Shown here: positions 38,021 through 45,284 of the stretch, in pieces
Layout: the number at the start of each line of letters is the position of its first letter
Numbering within the stretch: the stretch's first letter is position 1
Assembly (NCBI GenBank): GCA_018831265.1
Contig: JAHJCO010000035.1
Span: 1 to 64,000 of the forward strand
DNA from: Actinomycetota bacterium
GTDB taxonomy: Bacteria > Actinomycetota > Geothermincolia > Fen-727 > Anoxymicrobiaceae
Reading direction: 5' to 3'
Length of the DNA stretch: 64,000 nt
Notes under the pieces: model-generated
Database searches by the model: none
What the model saw: the letters and a program-made list of their open reading frames with translations, nothing else
What the model was told of the DNA's origin: nothing
Program-made: the position numbers and the translations under genes

Positions 38021-40396
38021 TTACAGGTCGAACTCCGTTCGGCTGATTATCTCGTCCTGCGCCGTGTCGGACAGCAGGGTGAACAGCGCGGAATACCCGC
38101 TCACCCGGACCACCAGGTCGCCGAACTCCTCCGGCCGCTCCTGAGCCTCGCGCAGGACCTCGCCGTCTATCATGTTGAACTGGACCTGGAACCCCCCGGC
38201 CTCGAAGTAGGTCCTCACCAGGTCCACCAGCGTCTCGGGCATCACCCTAGCGGCGTGGAACCTCATGTTGAGGTTCGCCCCGTTGAACAGGCGGTGCAGC
38301 GGCAGCTTCGTGATGGAGCGCATAATGGCGGTCGGCTCCGCCGCGTTGCCGTTGGTGGGGGTCAGGCCATTGCCCAGCACGTCCCCGGAGAAGCGACCGT
38401 CCGGCGTGGCCGCGGTGAACGCCCCCATCGCCACGTGGAACCCGACCGAGAAGACACCGGGCCAGAAACGCCCGCCCCTGAAGTGCTCCATCTCCGCGAC
38501 GCGGTCGCAGAAGTGATCCAGCACCCGCACCGCCATCGCGTCGACCTCGTCGTCGTCGTTTCCGTACTTGGCCACCCTGCGAAGGAGGTAGACCCGTGCC
38601 TCCTCGGCGTCCATCCAGTCCTCGGCCAGCATGTCCGCAAGCTCTCCGGGCGTAAACCTGCCGTCCTCGAATACCGCCTTGCTGACCGCGTACAGGCTGT
38701 CCGCGGTGTTGGCAAAGCCCATGAACTGGATGCCGGTGGAGTTGTAGACCGCACCGCCGCGGGTGAGGTCCAGGCCTTTCTCCAGGGGGCCGTCCACCAT
38801 GCACGAGGCGAACGGGCTGGGCACGCTCTCGGCGATCGCTCGGTCCAGGCACATCATCCCGCGCTCCACCTGCTTCAGGAAATGTCCCACCTGCGCCGTG
38901 TATGCGTTCCATGCGTTCTCGAAGGTCCCGAACCCCGCCGGATCGCCGGTCTGAGGCCCGGACTGGTATCCGAACGTGTTGTCTATCCCGTTGCTGAGAG
39001 CCAGCTCCACGCACTTGATGCCGTTGAACTGGACCGCGAAGGTGGAGCCGAAGGTCTTGCCCTGTGCGTTGGGCTCCACGCAGCCCACGCACCCGTAGTC
39101 CCGGGCGTCCTGCAGAGTCACCCCCGCCTCGACGAGAGATGGGATAATCGCCTCGTCGTTGAAGAAGTGCAGGGGCACCCCAGCCCTGGCGTACCCCGCG
39201 GTCTTGGCTAACAGCTCGCGGGGAGCGCGAGAGCCCAGGCGCACCCCGAAGTTGGGCTGTACCGTGCTTATATCGGCGAAGGCGTCCAGCCCAATGTAGG
39301 AGAGCTCGTTGGTGGCGTCCTCGCCGTCGGGCCCCAGCCCCCCGACGATCACGTTCTGGGTGGTCTTGCCCTCGGGGCCCTCCCCGCCGGGGATGAACGC
39401 CTCCTCCAGCACGTTCCAGATCTCGCATGTCTTCAGGAACATCAGCGATGTCAGCTCGCGGGCGCGCTCCGGCGTGACGCGGCCGACCTTCACGTCCGCC
39501 TCGTAGTACGGGAAGAGGACCTGGTCTATCCTGCCCAGCGATATCGAGTTGCCACCGGACTCGATCTGGGCCACAAGGTGTATGAGGTACATGGCCTGCA
39601 GCGCCTCGTGGAACGTCTCCGCCGGGCTCTCGGGAACCTTTCTGCACACCCGTGCCACCTCGAGTAGCTCGGCGGCCCGCACGGGATCCTCCACGATGGC
39701 GGCCTGCCGCTCGGCCTCTTCCGCGTAGCGGTTCGCGAACCGCGCGACGGCTTCGCAGGAGCGGACGACGGCCTCGTAGAAAAGGCCCTTCTCGCCGGAG
39801 CGCTCCCCGTCCCCGAGCGCTGCCAGGCGCTCCAGCGCTTCCTCGATGACCCCGCTCAAGCCCATGGCCAACACCCTGCCGTGGTCCATGGTGAAGTGCC
39901 CGATGCCGTAGGTGATCTCCAGCATCATGGTGAACACGTACTTGTCCATGTCCTCCTCGACGTCGGGCGGCAGTATTTCCTCCAGCCGCTCCTCTACGGT
40001 GCGACCTCTCCAGAACGGGAGTATCTCCTCGCGAAGCTCGGCTATCTCAGCCTCGGTGATTAAGGCGCGCTGGAGGATGCGCTCGTTCATGGTGTCGAGG
40101 TCGCCCTCTATCCAGCGGCACTTGTTCTCGGGGAACAGGGGGGCGCCCTTGAGTTTGGAGGTCCGGCAGCCGACGATGACCTCGCCCTCGCGGATGATGA
40201 CGCTGATATTGTCGAGTATCTCGGAGAACGCCTTGCTCATCCGCTCGAGCGGATGCTCGTCCCAGTGGGCCTTCATAGCCCGCGTCAGGTAACGCGCCCT
40301 CTCTATACAGACCATCTCGGGGGCGTCGATCACGCGCTCCCGGAGCCTCCCAACCCTCGACCTCGCGGCCGTCAATACGTGTGCCAGTGTCGGCAT
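38021..40396 (-). CDS. Glycyl radical enzyme of the PFL/diol-dehydratase superfamily
   Basis: A 791-residue glycyl radical enzyme. The radical Gly lies in VRVSGYSALF (about residue 767). The thiyl Cys with its conserved Glu lies in GCVEP (Cys439, Glu441), and another Cys three residues before gives GCVGCVEP. The following NAQGKTFGSTFAVQFN is like the GKT...FN segment of hydroxyphenylacetate decarboxylase and trans-4-hydroxyproline dehydratase but not identical, so the reaction is unassigned. Start MPTLAHV at 40396 follows GGGGTTGAG; a longer frame only translates repeat A6. No radical SAM activase gene is in the window. Confidence 0.9.
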   Translation of the reverse strand: MPTLAHVLTAARSRVGRLRERVIDAPEMVCIERARYLTRAMKAHWDEHPLERMSKAFSEILDNISVIIREGEVIVGCRTSKLKGAPLFPENKCRWIEGDLDTMNERILQRALITEAEIAELREEILPFWRGRTVEERLEEILPPDVEEDMDKYVFTMMLEITYGIGHFTMDHGRVLAMGLSGVIEEALERLAALGDGERSGEKGLFYEAVVRSCEAVARFANRYAEEAERQAAIVEDPVRAAELLEVARVCRKVPESPAETFHEALQAMYLIHLVAQIESGGNSISLGRIDQVLFPYYEADVKVGRVTPERARELTSLMFLKTCEIWNVLEEAFIPGGEGPEGKTTQNVIVGGLGPDGEDATNELSYIGLDAFADISTVQPNFGVRLGSRAPRELLAKTAGYARAGVPLHFFNDEAIIPSLVEAGVTLQDARDYGCVGCVEPNAQGKTFGSTFAVQFNGIKCVELALSNGIDNTFGYQSGPQTGDPAGFGTFENAWNAYTAQVGHFLKQVERGMMCLDRAIAESVPSPFASCMVDGPLEKGLDLTRGGAVYNSTGIQFMGFANTADSLYAVSKAVFEDGRFTPGELADMLAEDWMDAEEARVYLLRRVAKYGNDDDEVDAMAVRVLDHFCDRVAEMEHFRGGRFWPGVFSVGFHVAMGAFTAATPDGRFSGDVLGNGLTPTNGNAAEPTAIMRSITKLPLHRLFNGANLNMRFHAARVMPETLVDLVRTYFEAGGFQVQFNMIDGEVLREAQERPEEFGDLVVRVSGYSALFTLLSDTAQDEIISRTEFDL

Positions 40397-40420
40397 CTCA
40401 ACCCCGCTTGAAGCTGTACG

Positions 40421-40449
40421 TGTGCAAAAGTGCCTGACCCTTTTGCACA
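40421..40449 (-). repeat. Family A hairpin A6
   Basis: Arms TGTGCAAAAG/CTTTTGCACA, core GGGTCAGGCACTT on the minus strand, identical to A5. It starts two bases after the SDR stop codon and just before the glycyl radical enzyme start. Confidence 0.8.
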
Positions 40450-40451
40450 AG

Positions 40452-41282
40452 TTATACTTTTATGTCCATGAAGTTGATCAGTATGTAGTCCCTGAGCTTC
40501 TGGGGGAGTACGCGGTTCATGTAAAGGAAGAAGGTGTCCCTGAACTGGAACTGGTTGTAGGTGGACGGGCACTCCTTCTTGCAGCACTCCACGATCTGCT
40601 TCGAGGCCGTGAGCGGGTCGGGCGCGCCCTTGATGAGCTCGTTGTCGCGGTCTATGAACCGCTTGACCCTCTCCCTGTACGGCGAGGTCTCGCCAGGGAG
40701 CTTGTGTATCTTGGCCGCGAAGGTGGTAGAGACCTGTGCCGGCTCGATTATCGCTACCTGGAGGCCGAACGGCTCCACCTCGAGGCGCATCGACTGGAGC
40801 ATGCCGTTTATGGCGAACTTGCTCGCGGTATATATGGACTCGAACGGGAAGGGGATGCGCCCCACCAGCGACGACATCGCGATGAGCTTGCCGCTCCCGC
40901 GCTCCCGCATCGCGGGAAGGAACGCCTGGAACAGCGCCGCGGCCCCGATCACGTTGATCTCCAGGCACTTGAGCGCCGCCTCCAGGTCCACCTCCTCGAA
41001 CGGGCTGAAGAACCCGATGCCCACGTTGGAGAGGACGATGTCGGGGGTCCCGAGCTTCACCATGGTCTTTTCCGCGAAAGCCTCGAGACCCGGGCGGTCG
41101 GTTATGTCCAGCACCTCCAGCAGGTGGTCTCCCGGAGTGCCCTCGAGCTCATTCCGAAGTGACTCGATCCCCTCGGCGTCCACATCGAAGCCGGCCACGC
41201 TGTCGCCCGCCGCCGCGAGCAGCTTTGCCACCTCGCGGCCCATGCCGTCCGCCAACCCGCTGATCACCACTTTATCCGCCAT
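40452..41282 (-). CDS. Short-chain dehydrogenase/reductase
   Basis: A 276-residue SDR with cofactor motif VISGLADGMGREVAKLL (variant TGxxxGxG), NAG-equivalent SNVGIGFF, catalytic Ser in SSLVGRIPF and YTASK (about 150-158). Asp at the end of the second strand (GFDVDAEG) suggests NAD rather than NADP. The C-terminal ~50 residues are an unusual extension (STYNQFQFRDTFFLYMNRVLPQKLRDYIL). It probably oxidises or reduces a hydroxy/keto intermediate in the catabolic block. GGGGGACAGG precedes the ATG. Confidence 0.88.
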   Translation of the reverse strand: MADKVVISGLADGMGREVAKLLAAAGDSVAGFDVDAEGIESLRNELEGTPGDHLLEVLDITDRPGLEAFAEKTMVKLGTPDIVLSNVGIGFFSPFEEVDLEAALKCLEINVIGAAALFQAFLPAMRERGSGKLIAMSSLVGRIPFPFESIYTASKFAINGMLQSMRLEVEPFGLQVAIIEPAQVSTTFAAKIHKLPGETSPYRERVKRFIDRDNELIKGAPDPLTASKQIVECCKKECPSTYNQFQFRDTFFLYMNRVLPQKLRDYILINFMDIKV

Positions 41283-41320
41283 CGCCTGTCCCCCGCTTTC
41301 CCGCGCCCCCTCGGCGCGCC

Positions 41321-42334
41321 TCACGCCCTTACCGTCATCGGCTCCTCTTCGTGCCCGTGCTCCGCGTACCACTCCTTCATCTGCCGCATGGACGCGGCGA
41401 AATCAGGGTACATGAACTCGAACCCCGTTTCCTTGAGCCTGCTTATGTCCACCACGTAGTCGTCGTACAGGTAGCGCACCGCGTCGTACTCCAGGTCGGG
41501 GATGGAGCCCTTCCTGGCGGCGGCCCAGCCCTGGACCCTGGCCATGGCCTTCACCACGCCCAGCGGGACGTGAAGCTTCGGCGCCTTCGAGCCGAACGCC
41601 TCCGCTGCCACGGTCAGCGCCTCCTCGACGCTTGGGTTGCTCTCGTCCGCCAGGTTGAATATCCGCCCCACCGCCTCGTCCCTGTGTGAGAGGTACTCCA
41701 CCGCCGCCGCCACGTCCTCCGCACGGATATTGGACAGCAGCTGCCGGCCTCTCCCGGGGATCGCGGTGATCGAGGTGGGGCGCGAGAACGCCTTGCCCGC
41801 TCCGTCGTTGCATCGGGGGCCGTACACCGTGCAGGGCCTGGTCATGATCACCGGGAGGCCCTCGGCTATCCGGCGCAGGACCACGTCCTCGCCGTCGCGC
41901 TTGCTCCTGCCGTAGTCGTCCTGCGGCTCGCGCGGACCGTCCTCGGTGAACGGCTTGCCGGGGTACGGCCCGTACACGCTCGTGGAGGCCACGTGCACGA
42001 ACCTCTTCACGCCGGCGGCCATAGCCGCCTCCGTGATCCGCTCGACACCCAGCACGTTGGTCGGGTAGAGCTTCTCGTACGGCGTGGAGAAGTTGCAGAT
42101 GGCCCCCAGGTGGAAGACGCGGTCAACGCCGCCCTCGAACAGGGGCCCGATGGTCTCGGGCCTGGTCAGGTCCGCCCCCACGAACTCCACGCCCAGGCGG
42201 TCGAAGAACGGCGTTGCCTTCCTCGGTCGCGCGGTGGCCCGGACCCGGACCCCCCTCGCGGCCAGGTACTCCACGACGTGGCTGCCCATGAAACCGGCCG
42301 CCCCCGTCACCAGCGTGATCCCGTCGAACTCCAC
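41321..42334 (-). CDS. NAD-dependent epimerase/dehydratase (extended SDR)
   Basis: A 337-residue extended SDR opening with VTGAAGFMGSHVVEYLA and carrying the catalytic YGRSK (about 155) and SNPSVEEAL substrate loop. Similar proteins are 3-beta-hydroxysteroid dehydrogenase-like or dihydroflavonol reductase-like enzymes. GTG at 42334 has GGGAGG five bases upstream, the reason for this start. It follows padR by 23 bases and precedes the SDR gene, so the two dehydrogenases are at the head of the catabolic operon. Confidence 0.85.
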   Translation of the reverse strand: MEFDGITLVTGAAGFMGSHVVEYLAARGVRVRATARPRKATPFFDRLGVEFVGADLTRPETIGPLFEGGVDRVFHLGAICNFSTPYEKLYPTNVLGVERITEAAMAAGVKRFVHVASTSVYGPYPGKPFTEDGPREPQDDYGRSKRDGEDVVLRRIAEGLPVIMTRPCTVYGPRCNDGAGKAFSRPTSITAIPGRGRQLLSNIRAEDVAAAVEYLSHRDEAVGRIFNLADESNPSVEEALTVAAEAFGSKAPKLHVPLGVVKAMARVQGWAAARKGSIPDLEYDAVRYLYDDYVVDISRLKETGFEFMYPDFAASMRQMKEWYAEHGHEEEPMTVRA

Positions 42335-42357
42335 AGCGACCTCCCGCTCTGCTTTCG

Positions 42358-42924
42358 TCACCGCTTCGGGGGAGCTTCCCAAGCCTTCGCGCCCGCGCGC
42401 ATCCGGCGCTCGACCTCTCCCCGCGCGCGCTTGAGCCATCCGAGATACATCTCGTTGAACTCGACTCCCAGCTCGGAGGTGAGACGCACGTAGGTGCCGT
42501 ACTGCTTCCAGCGCCCCGTGTTCTCCCGCCGGCGATCCAGCTGCCTCTCATACGACTCGATCTGCTCGTCTATCAGCCGCAGCGCGTCTTCGGGGTCTCC
42601 GAAGTCGAAGAAGACAAATCGTGTCAGGAACGGGTCGCGCAGCAGCATCTGCCTGTCGGGAGAGCTCGCGAGCCAGCGGGAGAACTCCGCCCTGCCCTCC
42701 TCGGTGATGCAGTAGAGCTTCTTGCGCGGTCCGCCGTTCTCCGATTGGGCGACCTCGACCATCTTCACCAGGCCCTCGTCCTCGAGGCGTTTGAGGTTCT
42801 GGTAGATCTGGCCGTAGTTGATGGACCACATGTGCCCGAAGTTGCGCTCGATATGCTCTTTGATGCGGTAGCCGTGCAGGTCCTCGTAGTTCAGAAGCCC
42901 GAGGATGGCGTACCTGATTCCCAT
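42358..42924 (-). CDS. PadR-family transcriptional regulator (phenolic-acid type)
   Basis: A 188-residue PadR with winged helix at the start (YAILGLLNYEDLHGYRIKEHIE, INYGQIYQNLKRLEDEGLV, YCITEEGRAEFSRWL) and a C-terminal Vir-like coiled coil (about 95-185) for dimerisation. PadR repressors commonly respond to aromatic acids. It is the first gene of the minus-strand catabolic block and is probably autoregulated. GGAGG precedes the ATG; an AT-rich promoter region with nested palindromes lies just upstream. Confidence 0.88.
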   Translation of the reverse strand: MGIRYAILGLLNYEDLHGYRIKEHIERNFGHMWSINYGQIYQNLKRLEDEGLVKMVEVAQSENGGPRKKLYCITEEGRAEFSRWLASSPDRQMLLRDPFLTRFVFFDFGDPEDALRLIDEQIESYERQLDRRRENTGRWKQYGTYVRLTSELGVEFNEMYLGWLKRARGEVERRMRAGAKAWEAPPKR

Positions 42925-42949
42925 TCAAGCCTCCGGTGTGGCCGGGCGA

Positions 42950-42987
42950 TTATATAGAACATATATGTATTTAGTATATAGTGTCAA
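42950..42987 (-). promoter_or_regulatory. Promoter/operator of padR and the catabolic block
   Basis: On the minus strand TTGACA (42987-42982) and, at 16 bases, TATATG (42965-42960). The interval is AT-rich with ACATATATGT and TATATA palindromes, suitable for PadR binding. The -35 directly abuts repeat B3. Confidence 0.55.
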
Positions 42988-43086
42988 GTGAATAAAACGG
43001 TGCCAGGCGGGATTCAATTCACCAGGTCTGACTAGACCCGGGGTCAGGCGGGATTCAAGTCACTGACTTGAATCCCGCCTGACCCC
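42988..43086. repeat. Family B repeat B3 and a perfect 23-base inverted repeat
   Basis: B3 at 42988-43022 has arms GTGAAT/ATTCAC and core GGTGCCAGGCGGGATTCA. Next to it, 43040-43062 and 43064-43086 are exact reverse complements starting GGGGTCAGGCGGGATTCAAG. The rest of 42925-43254 shows no gene I can support. Confidence 0.8.
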
Positions 43087-43254
43087 CATCTGATTCACTG
43101 CCTGCCCGGTGGGCGGTGAGCGCTCCGTACGCGGTTCCGGCCGCGACGTGCAGGACCAAGGGGAGGAAGACCATATCCACCAGGATCACCGCCGAAGGGA
43201 ACTCGGCGATCCGGGAAGGTGTGCTCGCCGCCGACGCGTCCCGCCCTGGCCGGG

Positions 43255-44033
43255 TCACGGGAGGAAGACCTCCCGACGTACATTCTCTATCCCGCCCGTG
43301 CGGTCCAGGTACAGAAGTGTTATCCCCACCTCCGCGACGGGGCTCCAGAGTATCACCGCGAGGTACGTCACAACGCCCGAGAGGATAGAGTGCGCCGGAG
43401 CGCGCGAGGCGAATCCCCACGCGATCCAGGATACGATCTCGACGATCAGGCTCGGCAGGAACATCACCGCGACCAGCACCGCACCCAGCCTGAGCCTTCC
43501 TGAAGACGGGCCGGACCAGGCCCCGGCTGACCCTCAACGACTCGACCGCCCCGTGACCGCCGAGGACCCTTGCCGGAAGCGCCAGCAAAAACCACACCCC
43601 CACGATGACGCCGGGGACTATCAGCAATATCAGCCCGCCCAGGACGGCCAGAGCATCAGCAGGACCGTGCCCAGGACCCCCCAGAAGAGGTTCTGGTCGC
43701 GGGGCCAGGCGAGCGACTCGGTCCACTCCAGCTTGCGTCCCGCTTCCTTGTTGGCCGCGAGCGCCGGCAGGGCGCCGAGGTACTTCACCAGAGCACACCG
43801 GTCGCGATAAGGAGCAGCCAGACGATCAGGCCGAGAATACCCTGCTTCGGGTCCTTCGTCGCCTTCTCGAAATCTGGCTCCATGAAGATGGTCAGAATCA
43901 TCGCCACGAACTGCGGCAGCCCGACGACAGCCGCCATCACGATAAAATCCCGGGCGTTGCCGTAACTCAGGCTTATGCTCCGGGAGAGCAGGTCGCGGAC
44001 ACGGAAATCATCGACGGTACCGCTTCCACCCAT
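43255..44033 (-). pseudogene. Frameshifted multi-pass membrane protein gene
   Basis: Pieces of one membrane protein lie in order but in different frames. 44033-43785 encodes MGGSGTVDDFRVRDLLSRS to TGVLW. Next, VKYLGALPALAANKEAGRKLEW to VLLMLW is in a second frame. LGGLILLIVPGVIVGVWFLLALPARVLGGHGAVESLRVSRG is in a third, and LGAVLVAVMFLPSLIVEIVSW to VFLP, ending at 43255, is in another. The order and the IVPGVIVGVWFLLALPAxVL..GAVESLRxS pattern match the glycerophosphodiesterase-type membrane domain family. At least three frameshifts point to an inactive gene, unless the assembly has errors. Confidence 0.65.
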
Positions 44034-44145
44034 TTCCAGCCATCCCCGTCCGCTCGCGCCGCCTTGCCGATGGTCATGATAACACGCGGCAGCACCGGCA
44101 GAGGCTATAATCAGGCAGGACCGATTTCAGAGGCGGGGGGTAGCT

Positions 44146-44511
44146 ATGTTCATCAGGGACCTTGCAGCCTGCGAGGAGTTCACGGCGGGGGACGGCTGCC
44201 GGCTGCGCGAGCTGTTCCACCCGGACAAGGAACTGCTGGACGTCGAGTACAGCTTCGCCGAGGCCTTGGTGGATCCCGGCGAGGGGACCTACAGGCACCG
44301 GCTGAGGGAAGCCTCCGAGGTCTACTACATCCTCGAGGGCGAGGGACTGATGCACATCGGAGATGAGGCCGAACCCGTCCTTCCCTACCAGGCGGTCTAC
44401 ATCCCGCCGGGAGCGATCCAGTTCATCGAGAACACTGGTCAGACGCCCTTGAGGTTCATCTGTATAGTCGAGCCCGGCTGGCGCCAGGACGACGAGGAAG
44501 TCTTCGACTAA
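44146..44511 (+). CDS. Cupin-domain protein
   Basis: A 121-residue cupin with motif 1 TYRHRLREASEVYYILEGEGLMHIGDE (HxH-like His, Glu) and motif 2 PPGAIQFIENTG, where the metal His is replaced by Gln. A mannose-6-phosphate-isomerase-like or regulatory small-molecule-binding role is possible. GGGGGTAGCT precedes the ATG; a TATAAT lies at 44106-44111 without a clear -35. The divergent neighbour is the broken membrane-protein gene. Confidence 0.8.
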   Translation: MFIRDLAACEEFTAGDGCRLRELFHPDKELLDVEYSFAEALVDPGEGTYRHRLREASEVYYILEGEGLMHIGDEAEPVLPYQAVYIPPGAIQFIENTGQTPLRFICIVEPGWRQDDEEVFD

Positions 44512-44591
44512 GTACGCCATTTCATAGATCCGGTGTCGTTTCGAGAACGGCGAGGCGCAGCAGATGCAGAAAGCCCGTCTGACGCGTACAA

Positions 44592-44758
44592 GTGTCAGAC
44601 ATTTGAATCCCAGTAGTTAACTGTAATTAACTAATATAGTATCTATTCTAATATAGTAACAGTCAACTCGGGCCCTAACCTTGGATTCGGACGATTCGCG
44701 TTGATTCTGACCTATTGTGTCAACTCCTGTTGTTGGTGTGATTCAAACGTCTGACACC
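44592..44758. repeat. Terminal repeats at the 3' side of the RAYT remnant
   Basis: GTGTCAGACATTTGAATC at 44592-44609 and, inverted, GATTCAAACGTCTGACACC at 44740-44758. Between them is an AT-rich patch with a direct repeat TAATATAGTA (44632-44641 and 44649-44658) and a palindrome AGTTAA/TTAACT. The second copy overlaps the end of the transposase frame. Confidence 0.65.
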
Positions 44759-45208
44759 TCGCGAGATCTTGCAGACCATGGACGGGGTCAACCCTACCTG
44801 CTCCCCGATCTCGGCGGGTAGTCTTCCCCGATGCGCCAGACGAGATGGTCCCAGGCCAAGTCGCGACGCCGGGGTTTTCAAGGTGTGAATGCAGGTCGAA
44901 CCGAGTCTACCGTATGTAACGCAACCCGGGTGGAGGTTCAATAGACCTGGCTGGTTGCTCATCAGGCAGCAGGCGCAACATATCCACCTGAACCGGTAGA
45001 CGACGCATCCTAGCTGTCTCAGGAATAAAACCCTGTCATAGTCGTCGAGGAATACGCTGCGGTCGTCCACACCGTGGGAGGCGACGTGGAACGCGCCGGG
45101 GAGAAGGTGGCCCGGGCTTCTCTTGGCATTGTCTCTGCTCCCCTCCTCACGGGTAACCATACCAAGCTTATCAGGCGACAGCATATCAAGCAAACTTCTA
45201 TCCATCAA
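44720..45208 (-). pseudogene. Decayed REP-associated tyrosine transposase (RAYT, Y1 family)
   Basis: The frame holds an N-terminal RAYT signature, PGAFHVASHGVDDRSVFLDDYDRVLFLRQLG followed by CCLMSN. At the place of the HUH motif (normally NHYHLL) it reads NQPGLLNLHPG, so the catalytic histidines are lost. The central part with the active Tyr is missing, and the frame joins directly to a C-terminal HTH-like end (LPAEIGEQVGLTPSMVCKISRG). About 160 residues remain of the usual 200-300. Inverted GTCAGACRTTTGAATC repeats flank its 3' side. It is an inactive relic of a REP-mobilising transposase. Confidence 0.7.
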
Positions 45209-45284
45209 GGATGGGTCTTAGCCGGAAGGGTCTGTGTGCGCTGTTTGGGAGGATCTTCACCCCACTGCGAGTGGAGAATTGGAG

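Noticed and set aside
40397..40450. An upstream extension of the glycyl radical enzyme (MCKRVRHFCT...)
   Set aside because: The extra residues only translate hairpin repeat A6, and a ribosome site stands before MPTLAHV.
43109..43810. A 233-codon plus-strand frame across the broken membrane-protein gene
   Set aside because: Its sequence has no domain pattern, whereas the minus strand shows colinear fragments of a known membrane-protein type.
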